NCBI GenBank assembly: GCA_965220615.1
Contig: CBDCQL010000002.1
Coordinates: 496,001-560,000, forward strand
Reading direction: 5' to 3'
From: JAGWBD01 sp965220615
GTDB lineage: Bacteria; Chloroflexota; Anaerolineae; Aggregatilineales; Phototrophicaceae
Length of the DNA: 64,000 nt
Position numbers and translations under genes: made by a program. Positions 1-7,970 of the stretch are shown here, one piece after another. Positions within the stretch are counted from its first letter, which is position 1, and the number at the start of each line of letters is the position of its first letter. The notes under the pieces are model-generated. The model was not told the DNA's origin, made no database searches, and saw nothing but the letters and a program-made list of their open reading frames with translations.

Positions 1-1
1 C

Positions 2-637
2 GAGGACGTTCTGGCGCTCTTCGACGCGCTCCATGACCCCCTGCGCAGCAGCGACCCGGCCGCCTGGCGGGCCAGGCTTGAACAAACGCTGGACGTCGAC
101 GGGTTTCTGCGATGGCTGGCGACCAACCAGCTGGCACAAAACTGGGACGTCTATGGCGTCCTTGCGCACAATTACTATCTGTACGCGGACGACAGTCGCG
201 GTGTGCTAACGTGGATCCCATGGGACAACAACATGTCCCTGCAGGAACGCATCACAGTGCCGGGTCTGGACGTCACGGCGCCACAGAACCCCCAGGCCGG
301 CAGCAGGGTATTTCGGACCGAAGGATTCGGCAGGGCAAGAAGCCTGTCCCTGGAAGAGGTGGGCGACGACTGGCCCCTGATCCGTTTCCTGCTGGACGAT
401 CTGGTCTATGCTGCCCGATACCGTGAACTGGTGGCGGAAGTGGCCGCCGGCGCATTCTCGATCGAGCGCATGACGCAGATCTACGAGGCCAATGCAGCAC
501 TGTTGACTGATGCCCTGACCAGGGTTGGCCATGAATCTGCGCTGACGGGCGTGACTGATGGCCGGGATGAACTGCTGGCTCATCTGGAACGGCGGTCGCT
601 GGCCGCCGCGCAATGGCTGGCTCAGGATGGCAATTGA
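2..637 (+). CDS. CotH-family protein, 3' portion (cut by window edge)
   Basis: The frame is open from the first bases of the window to a TGA at 635-637, so only the last 211 codons are visible and the start lies outside. Around codons 45-80 it reads FLRWLATNQLAQNWD, then HNYYLYADD and TWIPWDNNMSL. This series (asparagine-rich helix, NYYLY strand, WIPWDNN) is the hallmark of the CotH kinase-like fold found in spore-coat CotH and in many secreted proteins of non-sporulating bacteria. CotH proteins are atypical protein kinases; the substrate here cannot be inferred. The last 80 residues are a helical C-terminal region without a recognised domain. The gene converges on the M24 peptidase gene, 33 bp away. 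Family assignment is fairly secure, function is not. Confidence 0.75.
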   Translation, partial: EDVLALFDALHDPLRSSDPAAWRARLEQTLDVDGFLRWLATNQLAQNWDVYGVLAHNYYLYADDSRGVLTWIPWDNNMSLQERITVPGLDVTAPQNPQAGSRVFRTEGFGRARSLSLEEVGDDWPLIRFLLDDLVYAARYRELVAEVAAGAFSIERMTQIYEANAALLTDALTRVGHESALTGVTDGRDELLAHLERRSLAAAQWLAQDGN

Positions 638-670
638 ACGCCCTGCGGCGGATATGGACAGGAGTCGTCG

Positions 671-1777
671 TCAGCCGATGATGCGCAACTCCCGCGGGAA
701 CGAGGTCAGGGACTCGAGTCCGTCTTCTGTGATTACGACGTTGTCCTCGACCCGCACGCCCAATACGTCGGCCTTGTAGAGGCCGGGTTCGATCGTGAAG
801 ACCATGCCGGGCTCGAGCGGAGCTTCGTTGCCACGGGTGATCCATGGGCCTTCATGCACGTCAAGGCCAAGACCGTGACCAGTGCGGTGGAGGATGTAAT
901 CGCCGTAGCCGGCGTCCAGCAGCGTTTGCGTGACGATTGCGTCCAGTTCCCCGCAGGCGAGCCCTGGTCGCCCCGTCTCTCGCCCAACTGTGTTGGCATT
1001 CAGGACAGCAGCGTAGAAGGCGCGCGCTTCTTCGCTCGCTTCCTGAATGAAAAAGGTGCGCGTGATATCAGCCGGGTAGCCATCGACGAGGCAACCGAAA
1101 TCGAAAATCAGGGCGTCGCCTGCCGTCAGGGGGACGTCGTCGCGGACCTTGCCGTGGGGACGTGAACTGTTGTCGCCGCCCAGCACCAGCGGCTCGAAAG
1201 ACAGGCCCTGACCGCCCAGTTCACTCATTTGATTGATGAGGAAATTGGCGACTTCGCGTTCCGTCATGCCGGCGCGCAGCCGGGTGACGGTGTTCTCAAG
1301 CGCCTGTTCCGAGATACGAATGGCGCGTCTCAGCGCCTCGATTTCGCCGGGTTCCTTGCACAGGCGAATGGAGGAAATCAGATCCTGGGCGTCCATCAAG
1401 GCAGCGTCCGGGGCGTTGCGGCGGATGGCCTCGGATTCGAAGAAGCGCAGGTTTTGTCCCTCAATGCCAATGCGGCCATCCAGCAGTTCCAGATGCGCCA
1501 ATGCGCCGGCGAATGCCCCTTCGAATCCCTCGGCATCGGCCCAGCGGAAGTGGTCGGCGTCAAAGCCCTTGCTGGCGAAGAAATCCGCCTCGAGGTCGGG
1601 AATGACGATGGCGGGCCGGCCCTCGCGCGGCACAAAGAGCACGATTGGGCGTTCCATGACGTGGTGAACGGAGCCGGTCAGATAGAAAAAGCCGGGACCC
1701 GGAATGAGCGCCGCGGCATCGAGGTCATTGTCCGCGAGGACCTGCTGCAAAAGCTGCAAACGTTTTTCTGAAGGCAT
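671..1777 (-). CDS. M24 family metallopeptidase (Xaa-Pro dipeptidase/aminopeptidase type)
   Basis: A 368-residue protein with the usual two-part layout of prolidase-like enzymes: an N-terminal creatinase-like domain (about 1-135) and a C-terminal pita-bread catalytic domain. The five expected metal ligands are all present: D226 and D237 (FDFG...ADITRT), H301 (TGHGLGLDVHE), E330 (IEPG) and E344 (VEDN). Members cleave the bond N-terminal to proline with two divalent metals, usually in the cytoplasm; no signal peptide is seen. The ATG lies one base after the TGA of the upstream EthD-like gene, so the gene is the last of a four-gene minus-strand operon. Whether it is an aminopeptidase or a dipeptidase cannot be decided from sequence. 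Confidence 0.9.
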   Translation of the reverse strand: MPSEKRLQLLQQVLADNDLDAAALIPGPGFFYLTGSVHHVMERPIVLFVPREGRPAIVIPDLEADFFASKGFDADHFRWADAEGFEGAFAGALAHLELLDGRIGIEGQNLRFFESEAIRRNAPDAALMDAQDLISSIRLCKEPGEIEALRRAIRISEQALENTVTRLRAGMTEREVANFLINQMSELGGQGLSFEPLVLGGDNSSRPHGKVRDDVPLTAGDALIFDFGCLVDGYPADITRTFFIQEASEEARAFYAAVLNANTVGRETGRPGLACGELDAIVTQTLLDAGYGDYILHRTGHGLGLDVHEGPWITRGNEAPLEPGMVFTIEPGLYKADVLGVRVEDNVVITEDGLESLTSFPRELRIIG

Positions 1778-1778
1778 G

Positions 1779-2132
1779 TCAGGGCGTCTCCACGCTGTTG
1801 TCGGTCCTGGTCAGAATTTCGCTGACGAGAAACAGGGCGTCCGAAGTCTTGCTCCCGATCTCCCCGAATTGGGCCTGCAGGCTTTCCTCGTAGAAACTGC
1901 TTTCGAAGGCCTCGCGCGTCTCCCATTCGGCCACGGTCATGAAGCGGAAGGGCAGGGGGTTGGGCGTGCGACCCTGACCGGGCAGGGGAGATTCAGTCAC
2001 CAGACCGAAATCTGTGCGGACGACGCCCGCCATGGCTGCCGCGGGGTCGCGACGTTCGCTCTGGCGCAGGCGCAGAAACTCAGCCTCGTCACTGTCGGGC
2101 AGCAGATTGTAGAACACGGTCAGGCGAATCAA
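1779..2132 (-). CDS. EthD-like dimeric alpha-beta barrel protein, copy 1
   Basis: A 117-residue protein starting at a TTG behind GGGAGACC. It begins MIRLTVFYNL and has the features of the EthD/ferredoxin-like small-barrel proteins: an N-terminal strand with Ile-Arg-Leu-Thr, a central helix, and a strand with PFRFMTVAEW. EthD-type proteins are small cytoplasmic dimers, some with accessory or catalytic roles in degradation pathways; no specific activity can be claimed. It is the third and most diverged of three tandem paralogues; copies 2 and 3 lie immediately upstream. It is followed after one base by the M24 peptidase gene, so translation of the two is probably coupled. Confidence 0.7.
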   Translation of the reverse strand: MIRLTVFYNLLPDSDEAEFLRLRQSERRDPAAAMAGVVRTDFGLVTESPLPGQGRTPNPLPFRFMTVAEWETREAFESSFYEESLQAQFGEIGSKTSDALFLVSEILTRTDNSVETP

Positions 2133-2223
2133 GAAGGTCTCCCGGCGCCAGATGCTGGCGACATACCGGTCCTGCCAGACGGCGACCAGCAGGCCTCGCT
2201 AACAGGCAGTCCTGGACAACCGG

Positions 2224-2577
2224 TCAGGATGCATTGGCCCGATTGTCAGTCTCGGTCAGGATTTCAGTGACGAGAAATACGGCGTCGGAAATCCGCTCAA
2301 CATTGTCCCTGAGTTCGTTTTGCAGGCGCTCTTCGTAGAAGCTGGCTTCGAATTCCTCGCGCGTATCCCACTCCGCGACGGTCATAAAGCGGAAAGGCAG
2401 GGCGTTGGGCGCACGTCCCTGGCCCGGCAGCGGCGATTCCGTCACCTGGCCGAAGTCAGTCCGCAGGACGCCTGGCATGGAGGCATTGGCCTCCTGGTGT
2501 TCGCCCAGGCGCCAGCGCAGAAACTCTTCCTCATCGCTGCCTGGCGGCAAGTTGTAGAGCACGGTCAGTCGAATCAC
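2224..2577 (-). CDS. EthD-like dimeric alpha-beta barrel protein, copy 2
   Basis: A 117-residue paralogue of the flanking genes, starting at a GTG preceded by AGGAGGCTCC. By my own alignment about 100 of 117 residues are identical to copy 3; most changes are in residues 78-100 and the last five residues. The strand-helix pattern (IRLTVLYNLPPGSDEEEF, then LPFRFMTVAEW) fits a single ferredoxin-like half-barrel that would dimerise. The product is predicted cytoplasmic. It sits in the middle of the operon, with about 90 bp non-coding gaps on each side. Those gaps are much wider than elsewhere in this genome and may be remnants of the duplications. Substrate unknown. Confidence 0.7.
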   Translation of the reverse strand: MIRLTVLYNLPPGSDEEEFLRWRLGEHQEANASMPGVLRTDFGQVTESPLPGQGRAPNALPFRFMTVAEWDTREEFEASFYEERLQNELRDNVERISDAVFLVTEILTETDNRANAS

Positions 2578-2666
2578 GGAGCCTCCTGTGGTCAGGTGCT
2601 GAGGGCAACAGGGCAGTGGCCGGCGAAAATCCTTGCAACGGATGCAGGCAGTTGGCGGGCGGCACG

Positions 2667-3020
2667 TCAGGGTGTCCCGTCCCGATTGTCGGTCTCGGTC
2701 AGAATCTCTGTCACGAGGAAAACAGCGTCCGAGATACGCTTGACGTCCTCTGCCAGAATTGCCTGGCGGCCTTCATCATAAAAACTATGTTCGAATTCCT
2801 CACGGGTATCGTATTCGGCGACGGTCATGAAGCGGAAGGGCAGGGCATTGGGCGCCCGCCCCTGGCCCGGCAGGGGCGACTCCGTGACCTGGCCAAAGTC
2901 GGTTCGCAGCACGCCGGGTCTCGAGGCATTGGACTCCTGATGTTCGCCGAGGCGCCAGCGCAGAAACTCTTCCTCGTCGCTGCCGGGGGGCAGGTTGTAA
3001 AGCACGGTCAGCCTGATCAC
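2667..3020 (-). CDS. EthD-like dimeric alpha-beta barrel protein, copy 3 (first in operon)
   Basis: A 117-residue protein when read from the GTG at 3020, which sits five bases after a GGAGG. An in-frame ATG at 3035 would add MKEAP, but the ribosome binding site favours the GTG, and the paralogues also begin at this point. The sequence VIRLTVLYNLPPGSDEEEF is almost the same as in copy 2. It is the first gene of the minus-strand operon, downstream of a candidate promoter at 3041-3069. The tandem near-identical copies suggest recent duplication. The family is recognised by fold pattern only, and its cellular role is unknown. Confidence 0.7.
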   Translation of the reverse strand: MIRLTVLYNLPPGSDEEEFLRWRLGEHQESNASRPGVLRTDFGQVTESPLPGQGRAPNALPFRFMTVAEYDTREEFEHSFYDEGRQAILAEDVKRISDAVFLVTEILTETDNRDGTP

Positions 3021-3040
3021 AGGGGCCTCCTTCACGAAAA

Positions 3041-3069
3041 ATTACAGCGTCCAGCCTGACATGTTGCAG
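3041..3069 (-). promoter_or_regulatory. Candidate sigma70 promoter for the EthD-M24 operon
   Basis: On the minus strand a CTGCAA at 3069-3064 and a TGTAAT at 3046-3041 are separated by 17 bp. The -10 matches consensus at five of six positions. The predicted start falls just upstream of the GGAGG of EthD copy 3. It is back to back with the promoter at 3076-3104. Confidence 0.4.
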
Positions 3070-3075
3070 CGGATT

Positions 3076-3104
3076 TTGCAACGCCTGTGGTCAGGAAGTA
3101 CACT
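3076..3104 (+). promoter_or_regulatory. Candidate sigma70 promoter for the sugar ABC transporter operon
   Basis: TTGCAA at 3076-3081 and TACACT at 3099-3104 are spaced by 17 bp, about 37 bp before the ATG of the binding-protein gene. The same TACACT -10 with a 17-bp spacer also occurs upstream of rpoB. Confidence 0.45.
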
Positions 3105-3140
3105 TTCGTCGGGTTCCAAAAGCAAAGGGAGCATTTAAAG

Positions 3141-4124
3141 ATGCACAGAAAGACTTCACTGTTCATTCTGCTGGCCATTCTGCTGGCCCTGCTGATGCCG
3201 GTGGCGGCCCAGGACGGCCCCAGAATCGCCCTGTTGCTTCCGCTCGGCAACAACGAGTACGTGCGCAATGCGGCACTTGGCGTGCAAGGCGTTATTGAGG
3301 CCGCGGGCGGCAGCATCGCGGAGTTTGACGCCGGCTTCAACCTGGAGGAGCAAATCAACCAGATTGAAGACGTCATCACCTCCGGCGAATTCGATGCCAT
3401 CGTCCTCTATACGGTCGACGGCGTGGGCATCACCGTAGGTGTGGACATTGCACATGAGGCCGGGCTGCCGGTGATCGCCCTGGACGCGGCCATCAACCCG
3501 GACCGCAAGACCCTGGTGCCCTACAAGAACGTGGCCGCCCAGATCGCGCGCACCGGCGACGGTGACGGCAGTCAAATCGGCCAGGCCATTGTGATGGCCT
3601 GCGAAGGCATGGATGCCTGCGAAGTGGCCTTCATGATCGGCTTTGAAGGGTTCCCGCTGGACCTGGATCGCTTCAATGCCGTGCAGGGCGTCGTCGACAT
3701 GCACGACCACATCGAAATCGTGACCATGCAGGCGGCCTCCTACACCAATGAGCACGGCTTCGAGGTGGCCACCGACATGCTTCAGGCCAACCCGGGCATC
3801 GACGTGATCGCCACGGTGGGCGACCAGATGACCCTCGGCGCCGAGCTGGCGGTCGAAGATGCCGGCCTGACCGGCCAGGTCGCCCTCATTGGGCAGGGCG
3901 CAAGCATTGATGGTTACAACGCCGTGAAGGAAGGGCGCATGTTTGCCACGGTCGCCAACATCCCCTTCACCAACGGCCAGATCGCAGGGCAGATGGCCTT
4001 GCAGGCAATTGCCGGGACATTGTACGTCCGGTCGGTAAACATGTACGACCAGGCGCCGCCCTTCCCGCCCACCGGACCGATCATCACCGCGGACAACTAC
4101 GAGGGCTTTGAACCCCAGTGGTAA
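3141..4124 (+). CDS. Sugar-type ABC transporter substrate-binding protein
   Basis: A 327-residue secreted binding protein. It opens with MHRKTS, a run of Leu/Ile/Ala and a cleavage site near PVAAQ-D, so residues 1-24 are a signal peptide. An in-frame start 54 bp upstream would put 18 extra residues before the signal peptide; the ATG at 3141, with AAAGGGAG ten bases upstream, is preferred. The mature part (RIALLLPLGNNEY, then LVPYKN, DVIATVGDQ and GYNAVKEG) follows the periplasmic-binding-protein fold of the ribose/galactose type (Peripla_BP_4). It would capture a monosaccharide or similar small ligand outside the membrane and deliver it to the two genes that follow. Ligand identity cannot be read from sequence. 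Confidence 0.85.
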   Translation: MHRKTSLFILLAILLALLMPVAAQDGPRIALLLPLGNNEYVRNAALGVQGVIEAAGGSIAEFDAGFNLEEQINQIEDVITSGEFDAIVLYTVDGVGITVGVDIAHEAGLPVIALDAAINPDRKTLVPYKNVAAQIARTGDGDGSQIGQAIVMACEGMDACEVAFMIGFEGFPLDLDRFNAVQGVVDMHDHIEIVTMQAASYTNEHGFEVATDMLQANPGIDVIATVGDQMTLGAELAVEDAGLTGQVALIGQGASIDGYNAVKEGRMFATVANIPFTNGQIAGQMALQAIAGTLYVRSVNMYDQAPPFPPTGPIITADNYEGFEPQW

Positions 4125-4142
4125 TGACAGGGCTGCAAGGTC

Positions 4143-5684
4143 TTGAACCCGACAGCGCTCGTTGAGATACGCAAGGTCTCGCTGAGTTTCGTCGCCGTTC
4201 AGGCACTGCGAGACATAGACCTTTCCATCAACCAGGGCGACATCCACGCCCTGGTTGGTGAGAATGGCGCCGGGAAATCCACGCTCGGCAAGGTCATCAG
4301 TGGCATCGAGCGACCCGACGAAGGCGACTTGCTGATTAACGGGGAAGTGCGTCATTACACGCATCCCCGCGACGCCCTGCGTGACGGCATCACGACGATC
4401 ACCCAGGAAATCGCCCTGCTCAACAATCAGAGCGTGCTCCACAACGTGCTGTTGGGGCAGGAAATCTGTCTCGCCGGCGTTCTGCAGCGGCGCCAGATGC
4501 TGGCCGAGTTCGAGCGTCTGGTCGAGATGACCGGCTTTTCGCTGGACCCCGACGAAAAAGTCGGAAACCTTCACATGGCGGACCAGCGCAAGGTTGAGGT
4601 GTTGCAGGCCGTTGCGCGCGATTCGCGGCTGATCATCATGGACGAGCCGACCGCCATGCTGGCGGACGACGAGACGCAGGTCTTTCTCGAAATCGTGCGC
4701 AACCTGCAGCGCAGCGGCCACACCATCATTTATATCTCCCACTTTCTGGAAGAAGTGCTGGAACTGGCGGACGTCGTCACGGTCATGCGCAACGGGCGCA
4801 TCGTGCGCACGGCGCCCACGGCCGAAGAGACGACCCACTCGCTGGTCGAGGCCATGTTGGGCCGCAGCATGCTGGAGATGTACCCGCCGCGGCAGGCCCC
4901 TGCGCCGGACGCAGCGGTCGTCTTTGAAGTGCGTGGTCTGGAAGCACCGGGGCTGGGCCGCGTTGATCTGCAGTTGCGGGCCGGCGAAATCACCGGCCTG
5001 GCCGGTCTGGTCGGCAGCGGCCGCAGCCGCCTCGCGCGCACGCTCTTTGGCGCGCTGGAAAGGGATGCCGGTGAGATTGTCGTTCGCGGCGAATCCGTGC
5101 AGTTGAACTCAACCTCCGATGCCATTCAGGCCGGCGTTTTCATGCTGCCGGAGAGTCGCAAGGAGCAGGGCCTGTTGCTGAAGCAGAACATCCGCAGCAA
5201 CCTGTCCCTGCCGCATATGCACAGCATCGTGGGGCGGGGCGGGGTCATCAGCCGCGCCCGCGAAAGCGATCGTATAGGACAATTGTTAAAGTTACTCAAC
5301 GTTGTGCCACCGGAGCCGCGGTTGATCGTCAACCGGCTTTCGGGCGGCAATCAACAAAAGGTACTTTTCGGCAAATGGCTTTTTGAGCAGCCGACGGTCT
5401 TCATCGTCGATGAACCCACCCGCGGCATAGACATTGGCGCCAGACGCGCGATCTACGAACTGGTAGTGGAACTGGCGACGCAGGGCGTGGCCATTTTGCT
5501 CATCTCTTCAGAAATTGAGGAAATAATCGGGCTGGCGCACCGCAGTCTGGTCATGCGACTGGGCAATATCGTGGCGGAATTTGAGGCGGGTGAGGACGGC
5601 AAGCTGGACGAGCAGGCGATCATGCAGGCGGCGTTCGGCGCAGAAACACTGCACCGGGCCGCCACCGGGGGTGAACTTACGTGA
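4143..5684 (+). CDS. Sugar ABC transporter ATP-binding protein, two ABC domains (RbsA/MglA type)
   Basis: A 513-residue cytoplasmic ATPase with two fused nucleotide-binding domains, the architecture of ribose/galactose importers. The first domain has Walker A GENGAGKST (near residue 40) and Walker B LIIMDEPTAML. The second has a degenerate P-loop GLVGSGRSRLARTLFG, signature LSGGNQQK and Walker B VFIVDEPTRGID, as is normal for RbsA-like proteins, where the second site is the weaker ATPase. It probably starts at a TTG (4143), 18 bp after the binding-protein stop. Its TGA overlaps the GTG of the permease gene, implying coupled translation. Confidence 0.9.
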   Translation: MNPTALVEIRKVSLSFVAVQALRDIDLSINQGDIHALVGENGAGKSTLGKVISGIERPDEGDLLINGEVRHYTHPRDALRDGITTITQEIALLNNQSVLHNVLLGQEICLAGVLQRRQMLAEFERLVEMTGFSLDPDEKVGNLHMADQRKVEVLQAVARDSRLIIMDEPTAMLADDETQVFLEIVRNLQRSGHTIIYISHFLEEVLELADVVTVMRNGRIVRTAPTAEETTHSLVEAMLGRSMLEMYPPRQAPAPDAAVVFEVRGLEAPGLGRVDLQLRAGEITGLAGLVGSGRSRLARTLFGALERDAGEIVVRGESVQLNSTSDAIQAGVFMLPESRKEQGLLLKQNIRSNLSLPHMHSIVGRGGVISRARESDRIGQLLKLLNVVPPEPRLIVNRLSGGNQQKVLFGKWLFEQPTVFIVDEPTRGIDIGARRAIYELVVELATQGVAILLISSEIEEIIGLAHRSLVMRLGNIVAEFEAGEDGKLDEQAIMQAAFGAETLHRAATGGELT

Positions 5685-6676
5685 CGCAGCAGACCAGCCC
5701 GGGACGTGAGCGTTCCGCCCGGACGATCAGCGCCTTTTTGCTGGATTACGGCATCATCATCGCCGTCTTCCTGCTGTACATCGTGCTCTCCTGGCAGACC
5801 GACGCCTTCTTTTCCATCCGCAATCAGCTGAATATCCTCGACCAGGCGCACCAGATCGGGCTGATCGCGGTGGCGGCCACGGTGGTGATCATCGCCGGCG
5901 GCTTTGATCTGTCCACCGGTGCCATCTTCGCCATGAGCGGCGTGATCGCTGCCATGGTCGCCCGCGACCTTGGCGCCCACGAGGAGTTTGCCTCGGCGGC
6001 GCCCTGGATGGGCTGGGTGGCCGGTCTCATCGCGGGCACGCTGCTGGGTCTGCTCAACGGCGTCCTGGTGACTTTCTTTCGCATCAACACTTTCGTCGCC
6101 ACCCTGTCCTCGGGCATCGTCTTTCGCGGATTCGCGCTGTTGATCACCGAGGCGGAAATGGTGCGCGTTTCGGACCGTGCCTTTCGCGAACTGGCGCGGG
6201 GCAGCATTCTCGACGTGCGCCACACGGTCTTCATCTGGCTGGGTTTTGCCCTGGCGCTGTCCTTCATACTCTTCCGCACGCGCTTCGGCCGCTACATCTT
6301 CGCCGCCGGCGACAACCCGGAAGCGGCGCGGCTCTCCGGCATCAACGTCAACCTGGTGCGCACGATCACCTTCGGCATCAGCGGGCTGGCGGCCGGCATG
6401 GCCGGCGTACTGTCCGCCTCGAAGTTCCTCAAGGCGCAGAATGACTCCGGCCAGGGCCTGGAACTGATTTCAATCGCGGCCGTGGTGATCGGCGGCACCA
6501 GCATCATGGGCGGCGAGGGCGCGGTCTGGCGCACGGTACTGGGCGTGATGCTGTTGCGGCTGATCGAGAACGGCTTCAACCTGATGAACGTCGAGCCCTT
6601 CTACCAGGACATCTTCCAGGGGCTGATCATCCTGCTGGCCGTCGCGCTGGACGCGCTCAGGCATCGGCGGAGCTAA
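5681..6676 (+). CDS. Sugar ABC transporter permease (RbsC type, BPD_transp_2)
   Basis: A 331-residue inner-membrane protein, starting at a GTG that overlaps the preceding stop (GTGA). It has about eight to ten hydrophobic segments and the conserved permease stretch VVIIAGGFDLSTGAIFAMSG near residues 68-88. The GGTSIMGGEGAVWRTVLG motif near residues 268-285 is typical of RbsC-like permeases and contacts the ATPase. It completes a three-gene importer (binding protein, ATPase, permease). No sugar kinase or isomerase lies nearby that would reveal the substrate. The downstream 300 bp is AT-richer and contains the end of a decayed gene on the other strand. Confidence 0.9.
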   Translation: MTQQTSPGRERSARTISAFLLDYGIIIAVFLLYIVLSWQTDAFFSIRNQLNILDQAHQIGLIAVAATVVIIAGGFDLSTGAIFAMSGVIAAMVARDLGAHEEFASAAPWMGWVAGLIAGTLLGLLNGVLVTFFRINTFVATLSSGIVFRGFALLITEAEMVRVSDRAFRELARGSILDVRHTVFIWLGFALALSFILFRTRFGRYIFAAGDNPEAARLSGINVNLVRTITFGISGLAAGMAGVLSASKFLKAQNDSGQGLELISIAAVVIGGTSIMGGEGAVWRTVLGVMLLRLIENGFNLMNVEPFYQDIFQGLIILLAVALDALRHRRS

Positions 6677-6716
6677 GGTCGCGCGCAGCTGGTCGCTCAA
6701 AACCTGAAAAGTGAAA

Positions 6717-7768
6717 TCACTCCTTTATGATGCGGAGGGTATTATTCGCAGGCCGATAATTAAACAGTTCAAGTAAAGCGTAGGAATGTCTGATGACATC
6801 TCTTGCGCTGAAATTTGCTTCGAGAAACAGGCCGTTTGAAAGATGTTTTGGCCCTGCAAAAGGGCTCCCGTTTGGATGATTGGAAATTGTGTGAACCAGA
6901 TAGCGTTGCCCTCTTCCTAGCCGGACCGGGCAATCTTGACGTTGCAACCTGCCACGCCGGACTAGCCATTCAGCGGTGTGAACAAGTACATCCCTTACAT
7001 ACGTTACTCGTTACTCGAAAGTGCTCTCCTTCCAACTCTATCGCCACAATTCTTGAAGTTGGAGTCGGCGTAGGCGGTAGTGGTGGCGTAGGCGGAATAG
7101 GTGGCGGAGGTGGCGGAACAGGTTCGAACATTCTCGACTGCAATATCTCTTTAATCGGGCCAAACGGGATTTCGGTTGGCCGCTTGTTGTGATGGCGGGC
7201 GAAATTCTCCCGCAAGGTGCGAGCAAAAGTTTCAAGCAACTCTTCATTGGCTTGATTGTTCCAATAATTGTTTAGCATAAGCGGCAAATCGTCACGATCC
7301 AGCCGGTCGATCAATTTGAAATCCAACCGAGACAGTTCTTTCACGATCTCCGCTGCATTTCTTTGTCTCAAATCTACATAAATCAGCCGACGATCCTTCA
7401 TCGGCATTGTGGTGAGCAGCGGCCTGTATACACTCCATTCCACGCCATTGCTCAGTATGGCCGTTGGTACACCAAGGTCGAAACAATACCCCCCCGAGTT
7501 GCTTAAGCTCTTGTACTCCCAAGTCCACACCAACTCTCTTTGCTTCAAGAAAAGCAACAGTTTTGTCATCATGCTTAAATGCCATGTCAACTTGCCCGTT
7601 GCCTACGGGGAATTCGTGAATCACGCGTGTTCGATCGTAAACATTCCAGCCCAAAGAATTCAGAATGGGACTAATCAGATAATTGATCGTCTGTCTTTCG
7701 TTCAGATTTGCACCTTGCCTGATTTCTGATTGCACTCTTTCGATGGTGCGAAGCAACTGATCTGACAT
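6717..7768 (-). pseudogene. HsdR_N-type restriction-related protein, broken by two frameshifts
   Basis: Three minus-strand frames join into one protein. The first (7768 to about 7495) reads MSDQLLRTIERVQSEIRQG, later VDMAFKHDDKTVAFLEAKRV and ELKQLGG, a type I restriction R-subunit N-terminal (HSDR_N) nuclease-like domain with a putative D...ExK site. A run of seven G (7489-7495 as C on the plus strand) then shifts the frame. Dropping one G continues it as GGYCFDLGVPTAILSNGVEW. The second frame passes a proline-rich stretch (about 7060-7120) to HFRVT. Here an exact 7-bp duplication (7004-7017) shifts the frame again; removing one copy gives YVRDVLVHTAEWLV and then GRGQRYLVHTISNHPNG to a stop at 6717. 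The gene is visibly AT-richer than its surroundings, which suggests horizontal acquisition. The homopolymer shift could be a sequencing error; the duplication is less likely to be one. Confidence 0.7.
7004..7017. repeat. Exact 7-bp tandem duplication inside the HsdR_N pseudogene
   Basis: TTACTCG occurs twice in a row (7004-7010 and 7011-7017). Removing one copy restores the reading frame of the minus-strand gene, so the duplication looks like a slippage mutation that inactivated it. Confidence 0.75.
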
Positions 7769-7897
7769 GAGCTTCCCGTTGTCAATTACAATGATTGTGA
7801 GATTGTAACAATTCTCAGAGCGGCGGCAAGGCAGCCTGTTGGCCAGTAGGAGCCATTCGTTAGGCAGCCAAACTGCTGCAACCCGCCAAACGATAGA

Positions 7898-7916
7898 GAC
7901 CGCCGTCTTGGCGGTC
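7898..7916 (-). terminator. Hairpin downstream of the VOC gene, possible terminator
   Basis: GACCGCC (7898-7904) and GGCGGTC (7910-7916) form a 7-bp stem with a five-base loop, about 55 bp past the VOC stop codon. No clear T-run follows on the minus strand, so termination is uncertain. The rest of 7769-7970 shows nothing recognisable. Confidence 0.3.
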
Positions 7917-7970
7917 CCTTACGATGGTTTTTCTGCCCGCCTTCTGTGGCGGCGTTCACACAGACCGACG

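Noticed and set aside
3156..4838. A 560-codon open frame on the minus strand across the binding-protein and ATPase genes
   Set aside because: It is antisense to two well-recognised transporter genes and its composition is that of a shadow frame.
7060..7120. GGxGG-type repeat on the plus strand resembling a microsatellite
   Set aside because: It is the reverse complement of a proline-rich linker (PPPPPPIPPTPPLPP) in the HsdR_N-type gene.
6677..7970. A mobile element carrying the broken HsdR_N-type gene
   Set aside because: No terminal inverted repeats, transposase, integrase, tRNA or target duplication was seen at the edges of the AT-richer stretch.
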